A stretch of 64,000 nucleotides of DNA. Origin: Himantopus leucocephalus (lineage: Eukaryota; Chordata; Aves; Charadriiformes; Recurvirostridae). Location of the stretch: positions 147,605,381 to 147,669,380 of the forward strand of contig RSEF01000001.1 of assembly GCA_003993805.1 (NCBI GenBank). The letters are read 5' to 3'. This document shows positions 1-13,199 of the stretch, piece after piece (the first letter of the stretch is position 1; each line of letters opens with the position of its first letter). The notes beneath the pieces were generated by a model, which saw nothing but the letters and a program-made list of their open reading frames with translations, was not told where the DNA came from and did not search any database. The translations under genes and the position numbers were made by a program.

Positions 1-37
1 CTTTTTTTTTTTTTTTAAATTATTATTATTATTTTGA
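1..37. repeat. poly-T followed by (ATT)n
   Basis: A run of about 16 T is followed directly by about five ATT units. It may be the A-tail of a decayed retroelement inserted on the minus strand, but no element body can be recognised after it, so it is called only as a simple repeat. The true left border lies outside the window. Confidence 0.85.
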
Positions 38-3000
38 ATGAAACAGAATTGTGTCTATGGTGCTTCCTCCTTAACAAAATGCAGTCTGTGTGTGCTGGTG
101 TTCGCTGGGCATGCCTGTCAGCTTGCATCCCCTGGGGAACGTAAGCAGCAGGAGCCTCGTTTGTAAATCTCCATAGGGTAGTAGGCGCTGAGAAGCACAG
201 CTTAGCCAAGGCGGTTGCTTATCTGGGCATGCACAGTACTAGAATATTAGGCTGGCAAGTATAAAAATAAAATGGCTTCTACAGTGGTTGTGATTTTTTG
301 GGTGTTGGCATATAAATGCTGTCTAAATTTTACAGTAGTCTGTTCAGTTCACAATGTTTCAGAAGCATTCAGAAGCAGTTTTTATAGAAGACAGTCCTTG
401 CACTTACGTTTTCTTACCAGCATTTGTTTTTCCTTTCCTTTGTTCCTTTATGCAGTATCTCATGTGGGTGAGGGAACTATGTGATATGCTCCACCTGCCA
501 TATGGAGCAAAAGTCTTGAATTTATCTGTCTTCCGTATTAAATCTCCACTGAAAACACCCATTTGCTGCCTTGTCTGACTTCCTTGGAGACAGAGCTGCT
601 TCTCTAATCAGTTTTCTAACAACATCACTTTTGTAATGGGGGGATACAATCTGCCTCAGAGATAACAGGCAACAAAAAGTCTGTAGGAATCTCATTCCTC
701 TGACTGTTTGCTCTGATTGCACCTGGATGGGGTAAGAAGGGTGCTCAGTCACGCAGGTGTGGGAGCTGCACTCTGTCCCTCAACCGGCCCTGAAGGGAGC
801 GTTGCACCAAGAAAAGCCGCAGGACGCTCAGCTTTGACACCAAGTGAGTGCCGAGTCCAGAGCAGACAATGATGCGAAGAAGCGGTGACCTTGTAGCTGT
901 CTCATTCAGGGTCCAGTTCCAAGACATCTGTTAATTTAACGTTGGCTGTGAGAACTGTCGGACCAAACGGCTTGGAAATGAGGTGCCATAGTGGGAAAAA
1001 ACCTGATACTATATAACACTGCTGGTTCAAAAAAATCTCCTTAAAACCCATACACCCCCCCTCCCTTCACAGCTACAACATGCTCTGTCATTGTCAGTGT
1101 CTCCCATGCACGGGGTGATGAATCGCCATTTTAGGCAGGCGGTTTATGGCTCATAAATACTTGGGTGTGTCAGACTGTAATGGATCCCTTAGGAATGACA
1201 GTACTGTTTGGACAGTGGCTGAACACATCCCTCTGAATTCCCATCCGTTCAGCATAGAAAATGGATTTTAATGGTCACAAACAGATGGTGTTCATGAAAG
1301 GGAGAGAAAAAAAATCAGATTATAGCTCATGTCAGACAGGGTGGAGAAAATAATCTGCTATATTTAAAGCTTTATTTTATTAGAAACAGGAATATAGCTT
1401 CAAGCAGTTCTGGTACAATAAAAAAAAATCTAACTATTATTACAAGCAATAAGCGGGTCTCAAAAGACAAAGCAGTTCAGGTCAAACTAGGTAAGAATAA
1501 TCTAAACTCCAATAGTAGGGTTATATGTTAGCGTGCGCTTTTTTTGTTTGTTTTTGTTCAAACCAGCAGGGTTTGAGTGCCCCAATTCAGCTGTCAGGCA
1601 GCAGAAAGAGTTAAACCAACGTGTCCTGTGTCCCAGGAGAATATCATTAACAGTGCCTCAACTTTTTGAGCATTATCTAAGTCCATTAGAAATCTAGTTC
1701 TTTGCATTTATTAGAAAGGCCAGGAAAAAAATACTCAATCTTGGATCACCCTGAAATAATTATTTTAAATAGGATACTGCACTGAAAAATCACTGATCCT
1801 AGCAACTTTGGCTCAGATGCTTGTTCAAGCCTCCAGAGAGCACATAAACACCCATTAATGCATACTTCATGTGTAATATAGTGATAAATACAAGGCCTGT
1901 TATTGACTGAGGCTCAGACACGAGACTTGAATTTCACTGTAGACACTTAACTGTGAGTGTGATCTATAAAAAAAATCCATATAATGCCTTAGATGTTTGT
2001 TTCCATTATTATCTCCAGTCACACCCAGAGTGCTGGGAGCCAGGACTGGAGCCCGTAACACTCACTTCTTTGTGGGTTACGGTGGCAAGTTTGCTGATGA
2101 TGCTCTTTCTGATCCTTTGAATCTTACATTCCTGCCTTCATGTGTGCCCGGATTCAAAAGGGTTAAATATTGTCTTTGTTCTTTCACTTTACCCAACAGA
2201 ATGTAAGGTGGTGGCTAAGGTATGTCTTCTGAAGCACCAGATGTTCTTCTGAATGCCATTTGCCTTGATGGCGCACAAGGAACTTAAAGGTGAATGACAG
2301 CAGCTCCTCCTTGACTATGACAGCCATTCCTAGGATCCAGTGTCTAAAACCTCTTGTAGTTCCAGCCTAGTGTGTGTTTCTAGAGTCAAAAAGGAGGTAA
2401 AATGTTTTTGCCTACTCTGATACCAGACAAAGCTTCCAGGGAATAGTTTGCAGGGCTTGAAGTCAGAGGAGAGCTGAGATGGGACCTCGGATTACCAGAC
2501 AAGCAGGAGTGGGTTTGCTGCCCTGGTGTATTGCTACAGTGCCCGGCGGTGCCTGGCTGGTGTGAGGAAAGGTCCAGCGCTGCCTGTTACGGCTCGACTG
2601 GGCAGTGATTAGGTTTTCATTCCTGAGTGTGTCAGCTATGAGAATTGCGAGCCATTTCCTTGATATAAGGGGGAAAGCCAGAGGAAGGGTGTGATTAAAC
2701 TGCTGAAGTGATTGATTTAGCCAGTTGCTGTGGTCCTGGCCGGTGGCCAGCAGCCCTGGGAAGATGCAGTAGGCAGCCTGGAAGTACAGGAAGCGCAAGG
2801 ACACGGAGGAAGCAGATAATGGGCAAATAAATCGAATGGCATATGTGGAAATGCAAGAAGAAATTTGTGTTCTGGAGACACAGTGTTCTTTGCCCTAATA
2901 TTTTATATGAATCCTCTTGTAGGATGGATAATGGCACGAAGGGGAAAATTAACTTTCAGAGTCAAAAAAAAAAGCGCGAAATATTTTTCTGTGAACTGAT

Positions 3001-6000
3001 CAAGGGATCTTTGTGTGTGTCCTCTAAGAGAGGACAAAGATTTAGCCTCCAACTGCCTCTTCAGGGAGGGGTACGAAGCCACTGGGACCCCAGCTCTGTC
3101 GAGTTTGTACCAGAGAGTCTTAATTTCTTTACGGGGCTTTTTGTGAGACTTGCAATAGACAAAGACCCAATATTCATCTCTCTGGCCCTGAACCAAGCGT
3201 GTTATAGTTGATTCTCCATCTTACTAACCTCCTCTGAGCTCCACTGGGAGCCGGTTACTGACATTTGCACCGTGCATGGAATGTGAGTATCAGTGTGTTA
3301 AATCAGCACTAGTATACAGTGTTGCCAGCTCCTATTTTTTATGAAGAAATAATCACAATGTCTGAAATATTCCTTGAAGGCTGTGCTTCTGGATCTGTGT
3401 GAGTATGAGGATCTCAAAATTCCTTAAAGAAGGAAAAGAGAAAAAAAAAGGAAAGAAAAAGAAGTTGAAAATATGAACCAAATGCAAAAATCAAAAGAGA
3501 ACTGAACAATATAAAATGGAATATGCTTTTTAATGCTCATGATTTTTGTGGCATGGCCAATCACTTTTCAATGCTTGGGCTTGGCAAAAGTAGAAAAATT
3601 ACAGAAAAGTGTGGACAACATTTCTTGCAGATCTTTCTAAGGGAAGAAAGAACGGAGGAACAAAGGGGACATGAGAAGGTCTTTGTCTCTTTCTCAGTGG
3701 GTGAACATGCCTGTCATTGTGTGAAACAGAAGGCAGCAGTGTATGCCTGGTGGCCCTCAGAGCTTCAGGCCATTCGGGCGATTATTGAACGGCCATGGCT
3801 GGAGCCTGGGAGAACAGTACGTGTTGGGTAATAACTGCGGGGCTGGTCTGTGTGATGTGGGCAGCTGTCCCTTCCAGCCTGCATGGAGACAACCGGCTCG
3901 TTTCACCGAACACCCCTCTGATGCTAATATCTTCTAGTCCCAGCTAGCTGAAAATGGATGGAAACCGGTGACCTGGAGGTGAAAGGTGCCATATCCCATC
4001 CCAGTGCCCCAAGTCACTCATGCTCTCTTTACAATGAGCTTTCTGTGCCACGTTGAGGGATGCTTTTGCTTTGCTGCACTCCGGCACTGCTTGTGAGCTG
4101 TGGTTAAAACAAATGAACTGCTTTCCACAAACTCTTCCCCTACGGCCCCTTGTTTATTTTAAAGGGCATAGTAGCACATAATGCGTAGCCTAGGACTGTA
4201 TTGCTCATTACAATTATCACCTTGCTTTGGCTTCTCTCACCTCGAAAATTCAGATCCTTGCTAAAGCCTGTACAACTCATATCAGAGTGTGTGTTGTGGG
4301 CCACCGGACGTGAGTGAACACAGGCTGCAAGTTCAATGCAAATTATTTCTGTCTCACATTTTGTCCCATTTTCACAGCAACATGGGTCTGTAATTTCTGG
4401 AAGCTGATAGTATTTCAGCCAAGGAAGTTGCCTGTATGCACGTAAAAGAGGTACTGTTTGTAACGTGTTGGTCTAGTCTGTAAGGTTTTGCATGCTTGCA
4501 ATGTCCCAGAGACTACACAGTTCAATCCCGCCTTCGTATAAAAAGGAGCAGGAGAAGCTTGTCTATTTAACTGACACTGGTCTAGCCGGTCAATGGCAAT
4601 AGTGTACTGATGACTGAGGTGTTTACATGTGTATGGAAATGTAGCTCATTATTTCTGGAAGTACCATTCAGCTCTACTGTTGTGCAGCTCCCCACCTCAT
4701 CAAGGGTACCACGCATTAGACAGACACTGTGTGCTATGTCAAGGTAGGATAGACTTATTGTGAGGAAACTGTAGCACACATGCCGCATTAAGAAAAAAAA
4801 TATTAATTAAAACTCTTTCCTGCACCACTCCAAAACCATGGAAAACCTGTTAATTAAAGTGAAAAGAATCAGAAAGGACTGAGTGAAACTGCCTCTTACT
4901 ATCTCCCCTCCATCGTGCTTCACTTTTCTTTGTTGTGAGGCATCGCCACTGTGTTTGCCTGCGGTATAACACTGAAGCACTAATCCTCATGTGTATGTTT
5001 GCTCTGGTGCGTTAAAACAATGCCTTGATACTATTTATTTTTGTGAAATGAATGTAGACCTCTGTAGGGCTCTTGTGCCTCAGTGTTTTGCAGCAAAGGT
5101 CAGGAGTCTATTCATAAGACTTCCAAAGTGTTATTGTTAAAACATCTCTTTGCTATGTCACTGTTTTCCCTTTCCTCTCCTCATTCAAAATAATACATTG
5201 TCATTAGTGACTTATAACGCTGTCCCTCTGAGCACAGTGTATCCAGCTTTCCTTGATTTTTTCCCAAGCTTCCTTCCTATTTAAACAAAGAATTGTTTTA
5301 GTCAGTTCAGACCCAAATATTCCTTGCCTTGCTATCGTTAAAAAAAATATATCATTCTGTTTTATGCAGTGATTTATAAGCACTGCAGTTTTATTGCTAT
5401 TGTAAACTGCAGCATTATGATTTGTTACAACAGAAAAGTTACGTTCTAATATGGCCATTCTTGCAATGTTCACTCTGACCTTTGTGAGAGTCTTTCTATG
5501 GCTAATGTGGTCAAAACTTTAGGCTTTTAATACATTAGTCAGTTGATGAATCCCTGTAAATGACACTTCAGCAAGAAGGGAGAAAGGGAGGAAGATGTGC
5601 TATTAGAATTCAGTAATGGTGTGTACTACTAGCCCTTGTACTCATAACTGAAGGTTGTCACATCATATATCTTGATTTCAGATGTCTTTAACTTGGCATT
5701 TAATTTTTTACTCAATGACTTTTAAAGTCCAAACTATCCATAAGGTCATCCAAAATGACATTTTCAGTGATTTGGACTCTCAGTTACCACTTAGCCAGTC
5801 TTTACACTGGGCCCGGCGTGTTGTCTCTGACCAAATCGTGTCCTGTGGTAGTCATCATCCCCCATCTGAGCACACTGAGGGGTACTGAAACCAAAACTTG
5901 CCCACTACATGCCAGAAATTAATCATCTTCATTGTTAGCCTACTTATTTCTTCAGATTTGTCTTTATAACTTGAAACTATTGGTTCTCGTTACAGTTTAT

Positions 6001-6360
6001 TCTACTGCATCAAAAAATCTTTATTTTTGTCTTGTGAGAGCATATTTATTCACTGTAACCACATTAACTCTAAGTCTCCATTTTGATAATCTGAGCAGAG
6101 CAAGCTCCGTAGGTGTCCTGGTAAGGCAAATTCTACAGTCCAGGAATATTTTTTGTGCCTCCTTTTGCACTCCCGTGGAGCTACTGGCATGGTTTCAGAA
6201 GGAAATGTGACTTTTTGCGATCCCAGTGTCTGTCCATCCAACTCCTTCCCATTCTTTTCCTCCTGTCTTGCTAAGTCTTTGGCCACTTTAACGCCAAACT
6301 GTCAGAGGGGTAACAGTCTCAGGCTCATCACAGTCTGCATATTTCAAGTTTTATGAAAAC
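38..6360. other. gene-free unique DNA
   Basis: No coding region, RNA gene or recognisable mobile element is visible. Open frames here stay below about 125 codons, overlap on opposite strands and show no domain or motif I know. The stretch is AT-rich with scattered homopolymers, for example the A-rich patch near 3,430-3,470. It is consistent with intron or intergenic sequence. Confidence 0.75.
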
Positions 6361-6490
6361 CGTTGCGCTGGGAGAAGGTGAGACGCGTCTGTGCTGCCAG
6401 GAAAGGAAAGGCGGCTGGAGCTCAGCCAACTGGCCAGCCAGCCGCTGCCCCTGCGCTGCCCCGCCGCCGCTGCCTGAGCTCTGCCCTCGG
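6361..6490. promoter_or_regulatory. short CpG cluster, possible mini CpG island
   Basis: Eleven CpG dinucleotides fall within 130 bp, including ACGCGT and a CCGCCGCCGC run, while the kilobases on either side hold very few. The block is GC-rich and is followed by ordinary AT-rich DNA. A splice-donor-like GAAG/GTGAGA lies near 6,374-6,383. In vertebrate genomes unmethylated CpG-rich DNA is typical of promoters and some enhancers, so this could be a cryptic transcription start or a regulatory element. It is much shorter than a usual CpG island and has no recognisable exon beside it, so the call is an inference. Confidence 0.35.
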
Positions 6491-7700
6491 GGCAATAGTG
6501 AGGAGACCCCAACAAACACATTAGGGGCAGAACTGGCTTATTGTGTAAGTGGCGGCAGAGCAAAGAAACAGAAGGATGCAATTTTGTAGGACACCACCTT
6601 TCCTCAATTGTTTCGTGGGCTGCAGAGCTTATGGCAAGCTGCAGGCATCACCACTGGATGGAGTGCTCCCCAGGCAAAAGAGACTTTCCTGTAAATCACG
6701 TGTAGGTGTTACAAAATTAAAGATGCCAGCTGCGTCAATTATTATTTGCATGCCGGGAAGATATTTGCTATTTTTGGATTTTTATATCTCTATGCCTGTG
6801 AATTTGAGCTTTGTTGATACCAGTGAACACTTTATGATTATTTGGCGAGAAATGTGGTCTGCATTATATGACACTCTGTGGTGCAATGAATAGAAGTTGT
6901 GCAGGATGAGGCATTCAAGACTTTTCTTTGTCATGACATGTGTCTGCTGTAACACAAATGGAATAAAATACTCCAACCAGCCAAGCCAGTCAGCCACCTC
7001 TGGTAACTAATATATTTTGTGATGACTTTTACTATCCCTACCATGTTATGAATTATTATCCTGCCTGTTGCCTTAAACAATTAGTAACACAAATTCCAAT
7101 ATCCTGCCCCATCATACTGACAACCCACCAATTATATATCTAAATGTAGACTCACAAGATAGGCTATCATCTCTTGGAGGAAGCAATTATAGGACAATGC
7201 ATGTCAGCTGGAAGATTAAGGGCCCTGTGCTAGTTCAAAGAGCTGAGTTTCAGTTCTCATGATCTGTTATGTCAGTGATTTTGGGATTAATAGCCACCGG
7301 ACATCAAGATGATTTGCGTAGAAACATTAATGATGGTACAGTACAGTGTGTAGGGGTCAGGCATGAATGACTGGTGACCAGTATTCGTGGAGCCCATGGG
7401 AGGACCATCAGGCATCCAGGAATGGGCTAAAAAGAAAGCATGTAAAAATTCTTTACTTGTAATTTTAGAAAATCTACATGCCTCTAAATATTTCCTTTAT
7501 ACTTGCATTTTTCAAGGAAAAATTCTTTTAAGGAGCCTTGCAATGATATGATACTACACTTTTATTTGCAGAGGCTTTGGCTGATTCAAAGATCATTAAT
7601 AAATTTTTAGTCATTAAGGGAAATGCTGTCTTGATACCATGCAAAAACAAGTTGAGCCACATTTCCTGCCACAGAGAAAGGGTTCTTGGCAGGTTTTATT
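6491..7700. other. gene-free unique DNA
   Basis: Nothing recognisable. Short frames near 6,549-6,893 show no family signature. Several ATTA/TAAT motifs occur, as expected for AT-rich DNA. Confidence 0.7.
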
Positions 7701-7702
7701 TA

Positions 7703-7842
7703 ACACATATTACATATGTATATTACTATATATATCTCTTATACATCATATAAATACAAATGTAAGTATATAACATAGATATAAAATATAGGAAATAATT
7801 TATAATACTAGGATAATATATAATATTATACATTATATATAA
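7703..7842. repeat. AT-rich low-complexity tract
   Basis: A stretch made almost only of A and T, with mixed TATA, ATAT and TAATA runs and few C or G, abruptly replaced by normal sequence on both sides. There is no clean repeat unit, so it is called low complexity and not a microsatellite. Confidence 0.85.
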
Positions 7843-7859
7843 CCCGTCAATATTTTTAC

Positions 7860-10800
7860 AGAGTCAGATTCCTTGCTGCGGAGGCATTTTTATTTAGCAT
7901 TTGAAATCATCCTGAATTTGTTGTGTCTGAGCGGTTAAAAGAAGAGCTGCAAGGAGGTAGCCAGAAATGACATATTATGTGCAGTAAGCTAAAAATGAGA
8001 AAGGTGCAGAGGTATAAAATAGTGGGGAAAGAGTTACTATGAGCATAGATAAGGGAAACTAGGCTGAAACTGATGGATTTTTGTGTTCTATGTAGTTGTT
8101 CCTCAACTGAGGTAAATTTGCCATCGCTATTGGAGAAACTGTACCTATTTCTCTGCTGAGGGTATTGCAGAACCTGTGTGGTTGTGAACTGGCCACGACG
8201 AGTGTGTACTGTTTCAGAGAGAGCTACTCGGAGTGGCCCAAAGCAAGGCCAGGGAGTGAGCTAAGGGTTTGGTGGTGGGAACAAGCAGAAGCCCATTTCT
8301 GGGCTCATTCTCTTTTATTTCAGCAATGCCATGGTCGTGTATGGCTAAGGGAGGTAAACCGGATCCCGCATTTGCTTTTGTCCTCAAAATTTTAAATGAT
8401 GGAAAATCAGTTATACATCTAATAACTAGCGGTTCGTTACCTTCACTGAACTTTATAGTTCAATGCTAAATTTGTTGAATTTCATCTTCCAGCTACTGTG
8501 TCTCATTAGGCATTATTTTTGTTAAATCTCTTCCTCACTGTAAATGTATGTAGGCTGTAATCAAGTAATTTCTTAACCCCTTGAATAAACTTAAATAGAT
8601 TAAGTTTCTTCCGTCTCCACCTAACAGCTGTATTTTCCCACTTTAACCATTCTCCCCCAAGCCCCTTGCAAATTTTCAACCTCCTTTTTTGAAGTGTGGG
8701 TTCCCCAAAAGGATGGGGTGTTCTAGCAATGAGCTCACTGATGACATATGCAGAGAAAGTACCATCTCTTTGCCACCCTGTATTATTTCCCCGTTTCTTC
8801 ATCCAAAAATCTTTTATGCTTTTAAATATGAGCTGTTCTGCTCAATTAGCTGTCTTGTAGAGCCCTGAGGCAGTTCCCCGTTGCGGAGGGCTGATCTCCA
8901 TTCTTTCGTCCCAGCTGCCCAAGCTTTTGTTTTGAAAACACGTTTTGCTTGACTGGGCATGGTGTACAGGGCAGACAAATTGCTCTGACTGCTCTTCTAA
9001 CCTTCATGATACCTGCATATTTTATCAGCAGTTTTGAGCTTACGATTAATGAAATTACAGTTTGAATTTATGAAAATTATGATTCTCCACTTGCAGTTTT
9101 CCCACTATTTTTTAAAGAGCTGTGAATCAACCAGTCCCTATTCAACTTAACACGTGCTCCGGTGATGGCTTATAGGATAGCATTTTTCCTCTAGTTAGTG
9201 TAGAATGGTACAAGTGTAATATGAATATGAAATCATGTGCTGGGCAGTTACCTAAGAGTATGAAATCTTCCTATTTGGTTTCCAAATGAAATGTGCAGTC
9301 TCAGAGAACAAAACCGGATTTGTTTGACATGGGAAATTTCTTTTAACTCATGATAGCTGCTTTTGGTCTGTAACCATTACACAGCACAGCTGGGCTTTCC
9401 ATTGACTACAAGACAGTTTAGTTTAACCCACCTTTTCCTGTGGCTCATGAATTTACTCCGAGAGTTCACAAAAAACTATCACTAATGAGTCATTGATCAA
9501 TAAAGACTATTCTTTTTTCTTTACTTTTTCTTTTGCTCTCTGAATTAGAGGGGGGAAAGGAGAACTTAGATTTCATTTGTTCTGGTGCAAATGCAGATTC
9601 CTTCTGGTGACTGAAAGAAAAAAGTGGAGGGCGTGAATAAAACAAATGGATATTTCTAGACTTGATAGACGCATGGAGAACACTGATAAAATCAGGAACT
9701 TTGCAGACAAAAGTATGGTTTTGGCAAAACATAATTTTCACTTCAAAAAGGTATTATGGAAAAAAAATGCGTGGGAGATCTTTTAAACACTAGGCCCCAA
9801 AATGTCATATACATTATTATCCATCTGTAAAAGTTTGAGTGATACTTACGTGGTGTTTGGGAAAACAATGTGTTTTTTTTAAATTCACAAGAGGATAAAA
9901 AATCCTTCCATTTCTCTTAGTCCTTCTGAAATGCATAAGGTTGGCAGTTGTTGTAAAGACAGATGAAAAAGACACAGGTGGAGAACTTCCCTGTGTAGTA
10001 CATCCTTTAGCTAGAATGCTTCTTGCTCTTGCTCCACAGTATGTACTACACACAATGCAAATCTAAATGTTGAGAGCTAGCTACATGATTTAGGGGGGTG
10101 ACCAGTCATAAAGAACTTGATGCAAGGTGAAGTTTTCCTTGTGTATGCTTAAAAGGAAGCTCTTCAAGATTTGTTCTCAATGTAAATACAAAGAAGCCTG
10201 CACAAAAATACCTTGTTTAAAAACTTTCTTTTAAGTGTCAGTCTCAAATAGAGGAAGCTTGATTTCGCTCCGTGTTCTCTGGAAAGATCATCTCTACTAA
10301 GCTATCTTCACATGTTGGTCACTGATTAGATGCTTCTTTGTCTTTGGACATATATTACAAGAAAACAAATATTTTCCCCATCTTTTGTAATTTACACAGA
10401 TCACAGAGCCACGAGCCATGAGAACAGCACAAACTCTACAACAATTCTTTTTTACCTAGTCGTAAAATGCCTACGATTTATTATGCAGTTACTCAGTTTA
10501 AAAGCTTAGTCCCCCACAAGTTATTGTTTTCTTAAGAAATACAGATGCCTTTAAAAGTAGTTCAGTAGCATTATTCTGTAGTCTTTTTCTTCCTCTCTGG
10601 CTCAGCAGAATTGCTGCTGTTCATTTGGAGCCAACAACTCCCAATGAGACTCTAAGTGGGAAGTGCGTCATACACCATGGCATTGAATCACACTCATTTT
10701 TCTAATTAAGAATCTACCAAGGCTTTTATGAGCATGATGCATTTTTGCTTACTGTCATGGCTTTCCCTTCTGTCTCCAAGGGGGAACAAGATCGATAAGG

Positions 10801-12600
10801 TAAACATTTTTTCCCTAATTTTTGTTCAACTTAATATACATTGTATTACAGTAGCAAAGCAGAAGGACAGCAGACTGTACAAAAGTAGTCTGCCTGAAAA
10901 AGATGGCACAAACACCGGGTTTCTTTGCTAGCGTAACGACTGATTGACATGATCAGAACAGAATTCACATGGCAGGCTCCTCTTAACACTATCTTTAAAC
11001 AATAACACTGCTCCCAGTGCTCTAGAGTAATTGTCTCTCCGTCTGCCTTTGATAGCATCAGCTGAGAAGCATGTATTGTCTCCTAGGTTGTTAAGTGCCT
11101 AACAAGTCTGGGATTCAGAATTAAGTCAGAGGAAAAAAAAAAGAAGGATACCTTTGAAACTGCTTTGCATTGTGAGTTACCTGCCTGCAACCTGAAGTGC
11201 CTTCACTCAGCCTGGAAGAGTACAGAGACTAAACAGAGAGGCTCGCTAAGCTCCTTCCTGCTGTAAAAACCTGTAAAGGCTTCAGAAAAGCAATTGCAGT
11301 GTGGAGAAGGGCATCCACCTCTACTTCCACAAAAAAAAGACTTCCCCAATGCACATGTGCAGAGGGGAGATGGGAGCGTCCCAGTGGCCTGGCTGGGAGT
11401 GCACAGCGATGCTGTGTCTCAGGAGTGCGTTGACTGACATCCACAGGGCTCAGATCTGGAGTTCAGGATACCAAAGGCATCCTTGTGGTTGTGTGCCGAT
11501 TAGTTATGGGGAGAAGATGTACGCTTTATGTGTAAAAAGCTATTCTCTCTCAGGTTTGTGGGGTGAAATATCTGTCTGGTAGCTGGCTGGTAGGAAAAGC
11601 ATTTGTGGTTGTGTAAATGTGGGATGAAGCCATGACTGGAACTGGCTTTGTTCTTTTTGGCTGATGAAGACAAATAAAGGGTGTCATTGGCAATTTGTCT
11701 GTAAGAAGGGCTGTTACAGCAATCAACTTCTAACTTTCACAGATTCTGCTCTTTATCTTTGATAAATGAAGGGTGCTTAGGATCAGGAGTGCCTCCTGAA
11801 GCGGAGGTGCTTAACCATGACACCTGTGCATGCAAACACAAGTTGAAATCACTGGTACAGTGTTTGCTTCTCATCGCTGCAGTTCTACCACCTGTTAAAT
11901 TGCTTCACCTCGGTGCCATGCTGGGTCACGTTCCAGTGTGCGCGACATGCATAACCTACCTGTGGGCTTAGGCAAGTGGAGTTAAATTCACTCTCCTCCT
12001 TCACCGCCTCGCTTACCTTGCCTCTGGTGCTTTGTGTGACAAGATGAAATGCGTGCCACTGGACTGGAATAAAACAGAAAGGCACCTGCAACTTCTTTAA
12101 TATGATGAGGATGATGTGGTGAAGAGAAACAACTTTCTGAGTTGATCAAACATTTAGGACTCTTAAAGAACATTGCTCAGCTTATCCTGAAAAAGATCCA
12201 CAAAGCTGAAAAATAGTAATAACCCCCAAATACATCCATCACCACTCTAAATCTTCCTCTGATTAAACTGCTTGGAGTTCTACTTGGCAATGATAAAGAA
12301 TGGCATTTGAGAAAGGTCACAAGAAGCATTTTCAAGTTCATTCGTCTGGAACAGATATGTATTTAGATTGCTCAGTTGTAGTGTATTGATCAGCACAGTG
12401 ATTTCAGAGCTCTGCATTTCTGGTAAGGAGAATGATCATAGGTAGTAGACTCAAGCCTATCGACCCCTTGCCACAGACTAATGGCAGGGCCACAGAGGGA
12501 AGTTCCCTCATAGTAAGGTAGGTGCATCGTGTGGGCTACTCCAGCAGTCAGCCTCTGTGAGGGAACTCAATGAAATTGATCCTTCCATGCAAGTGGGGCA
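7860..12600. other. gene-free unique DNA
   Basis: No gene or known repeat was recognised. A pyrimidine-rich stretch followed by AG, a 19-base segment and GTAAAC lies near 10,765-10,806 and resembles a micro-exon by splice signals alone. No protein family supports it and 19 bases is not a multiple of three, so it is not called as a gene. Confidence 0.65.
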
Positions 12601-12639
12601 GCCTCTTGGCATTAACCGTGGGATAACAGTGTGCATGTC

Positions 12640-13193
12640 GCTTCATAAGAGCCAATGCCTTGGCTCACCATCCCAGCTTGCCTCATGGTAGCTGTTCTTG
12701 CCTGTATTGTATGCTGTGATCCCACAATAAGTGCCTGTTTTAGACTGAGGCAGCCAACCTTCCTGAGCTCTCAAGCCACGTACCAAAATCTTCAGCTTGC
12801 AAACATCTACAAGGCATGCGTCCCATGGTCCAGGATGACAAGAGGAGGGAGAGCTCCAGGAGCAATTCAGAAGCAGGCTGAGCCAATGCCTCTTGGAGGA
12901 TCCCATGGCTCCATGAGGGATGGAACTGTGCTGAGGTGACAGCTGAATCCAGAGAAACTGTAGTGGTATTAGCAACAACTGATCCCACTCACTCCATCAG
13001 GACTGAATTAACCAGCAGCCCCTCTGCCAGTACAGCAGCTGTGGTCACGCAGTGGCACACTGGCTGGAAAGCTCCATTAGAGCACCAGTCCTTCGAATAT
13101 CTGCCCACAGCTGAAGAACTTCTGCTTGGCAACACCTGTAGACTGAAGGGTGCTCCTCCTGCTTTTAAAAACAAAACCAAAATGAATGAATGA
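12640..13193. other. stop-poor segment open on both strands, unidentified
   Basis: Within about 550 bp there are two overlapping minus-strand frames of 111 and 82 codons and two plus-strand frames of 94 and 85 codons. The segment is more GC-rich than its surroundings. None of the four translations shows a motif I recognise. Simultaneous openness on both strands fits composition (few AT-rich stop codons) better than coding. It could also be a fragment of an unrecognised repeat. Confidence 0.3.
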
Positions 13194-13199
13194 GCTCAA

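Noticed and set aside
4480..4540. GTTCAATCC text resembling a tRNA T-arm / B box
   Set aside because: No acceptor stem, D-arm or anticodon arm can be folded upstream.
10765..10806. Possible 19-base micro-exon with good splice signals
   Set aside because: Not a multiple of three, no protein support, and such short AG...GT intervals are common by chance.
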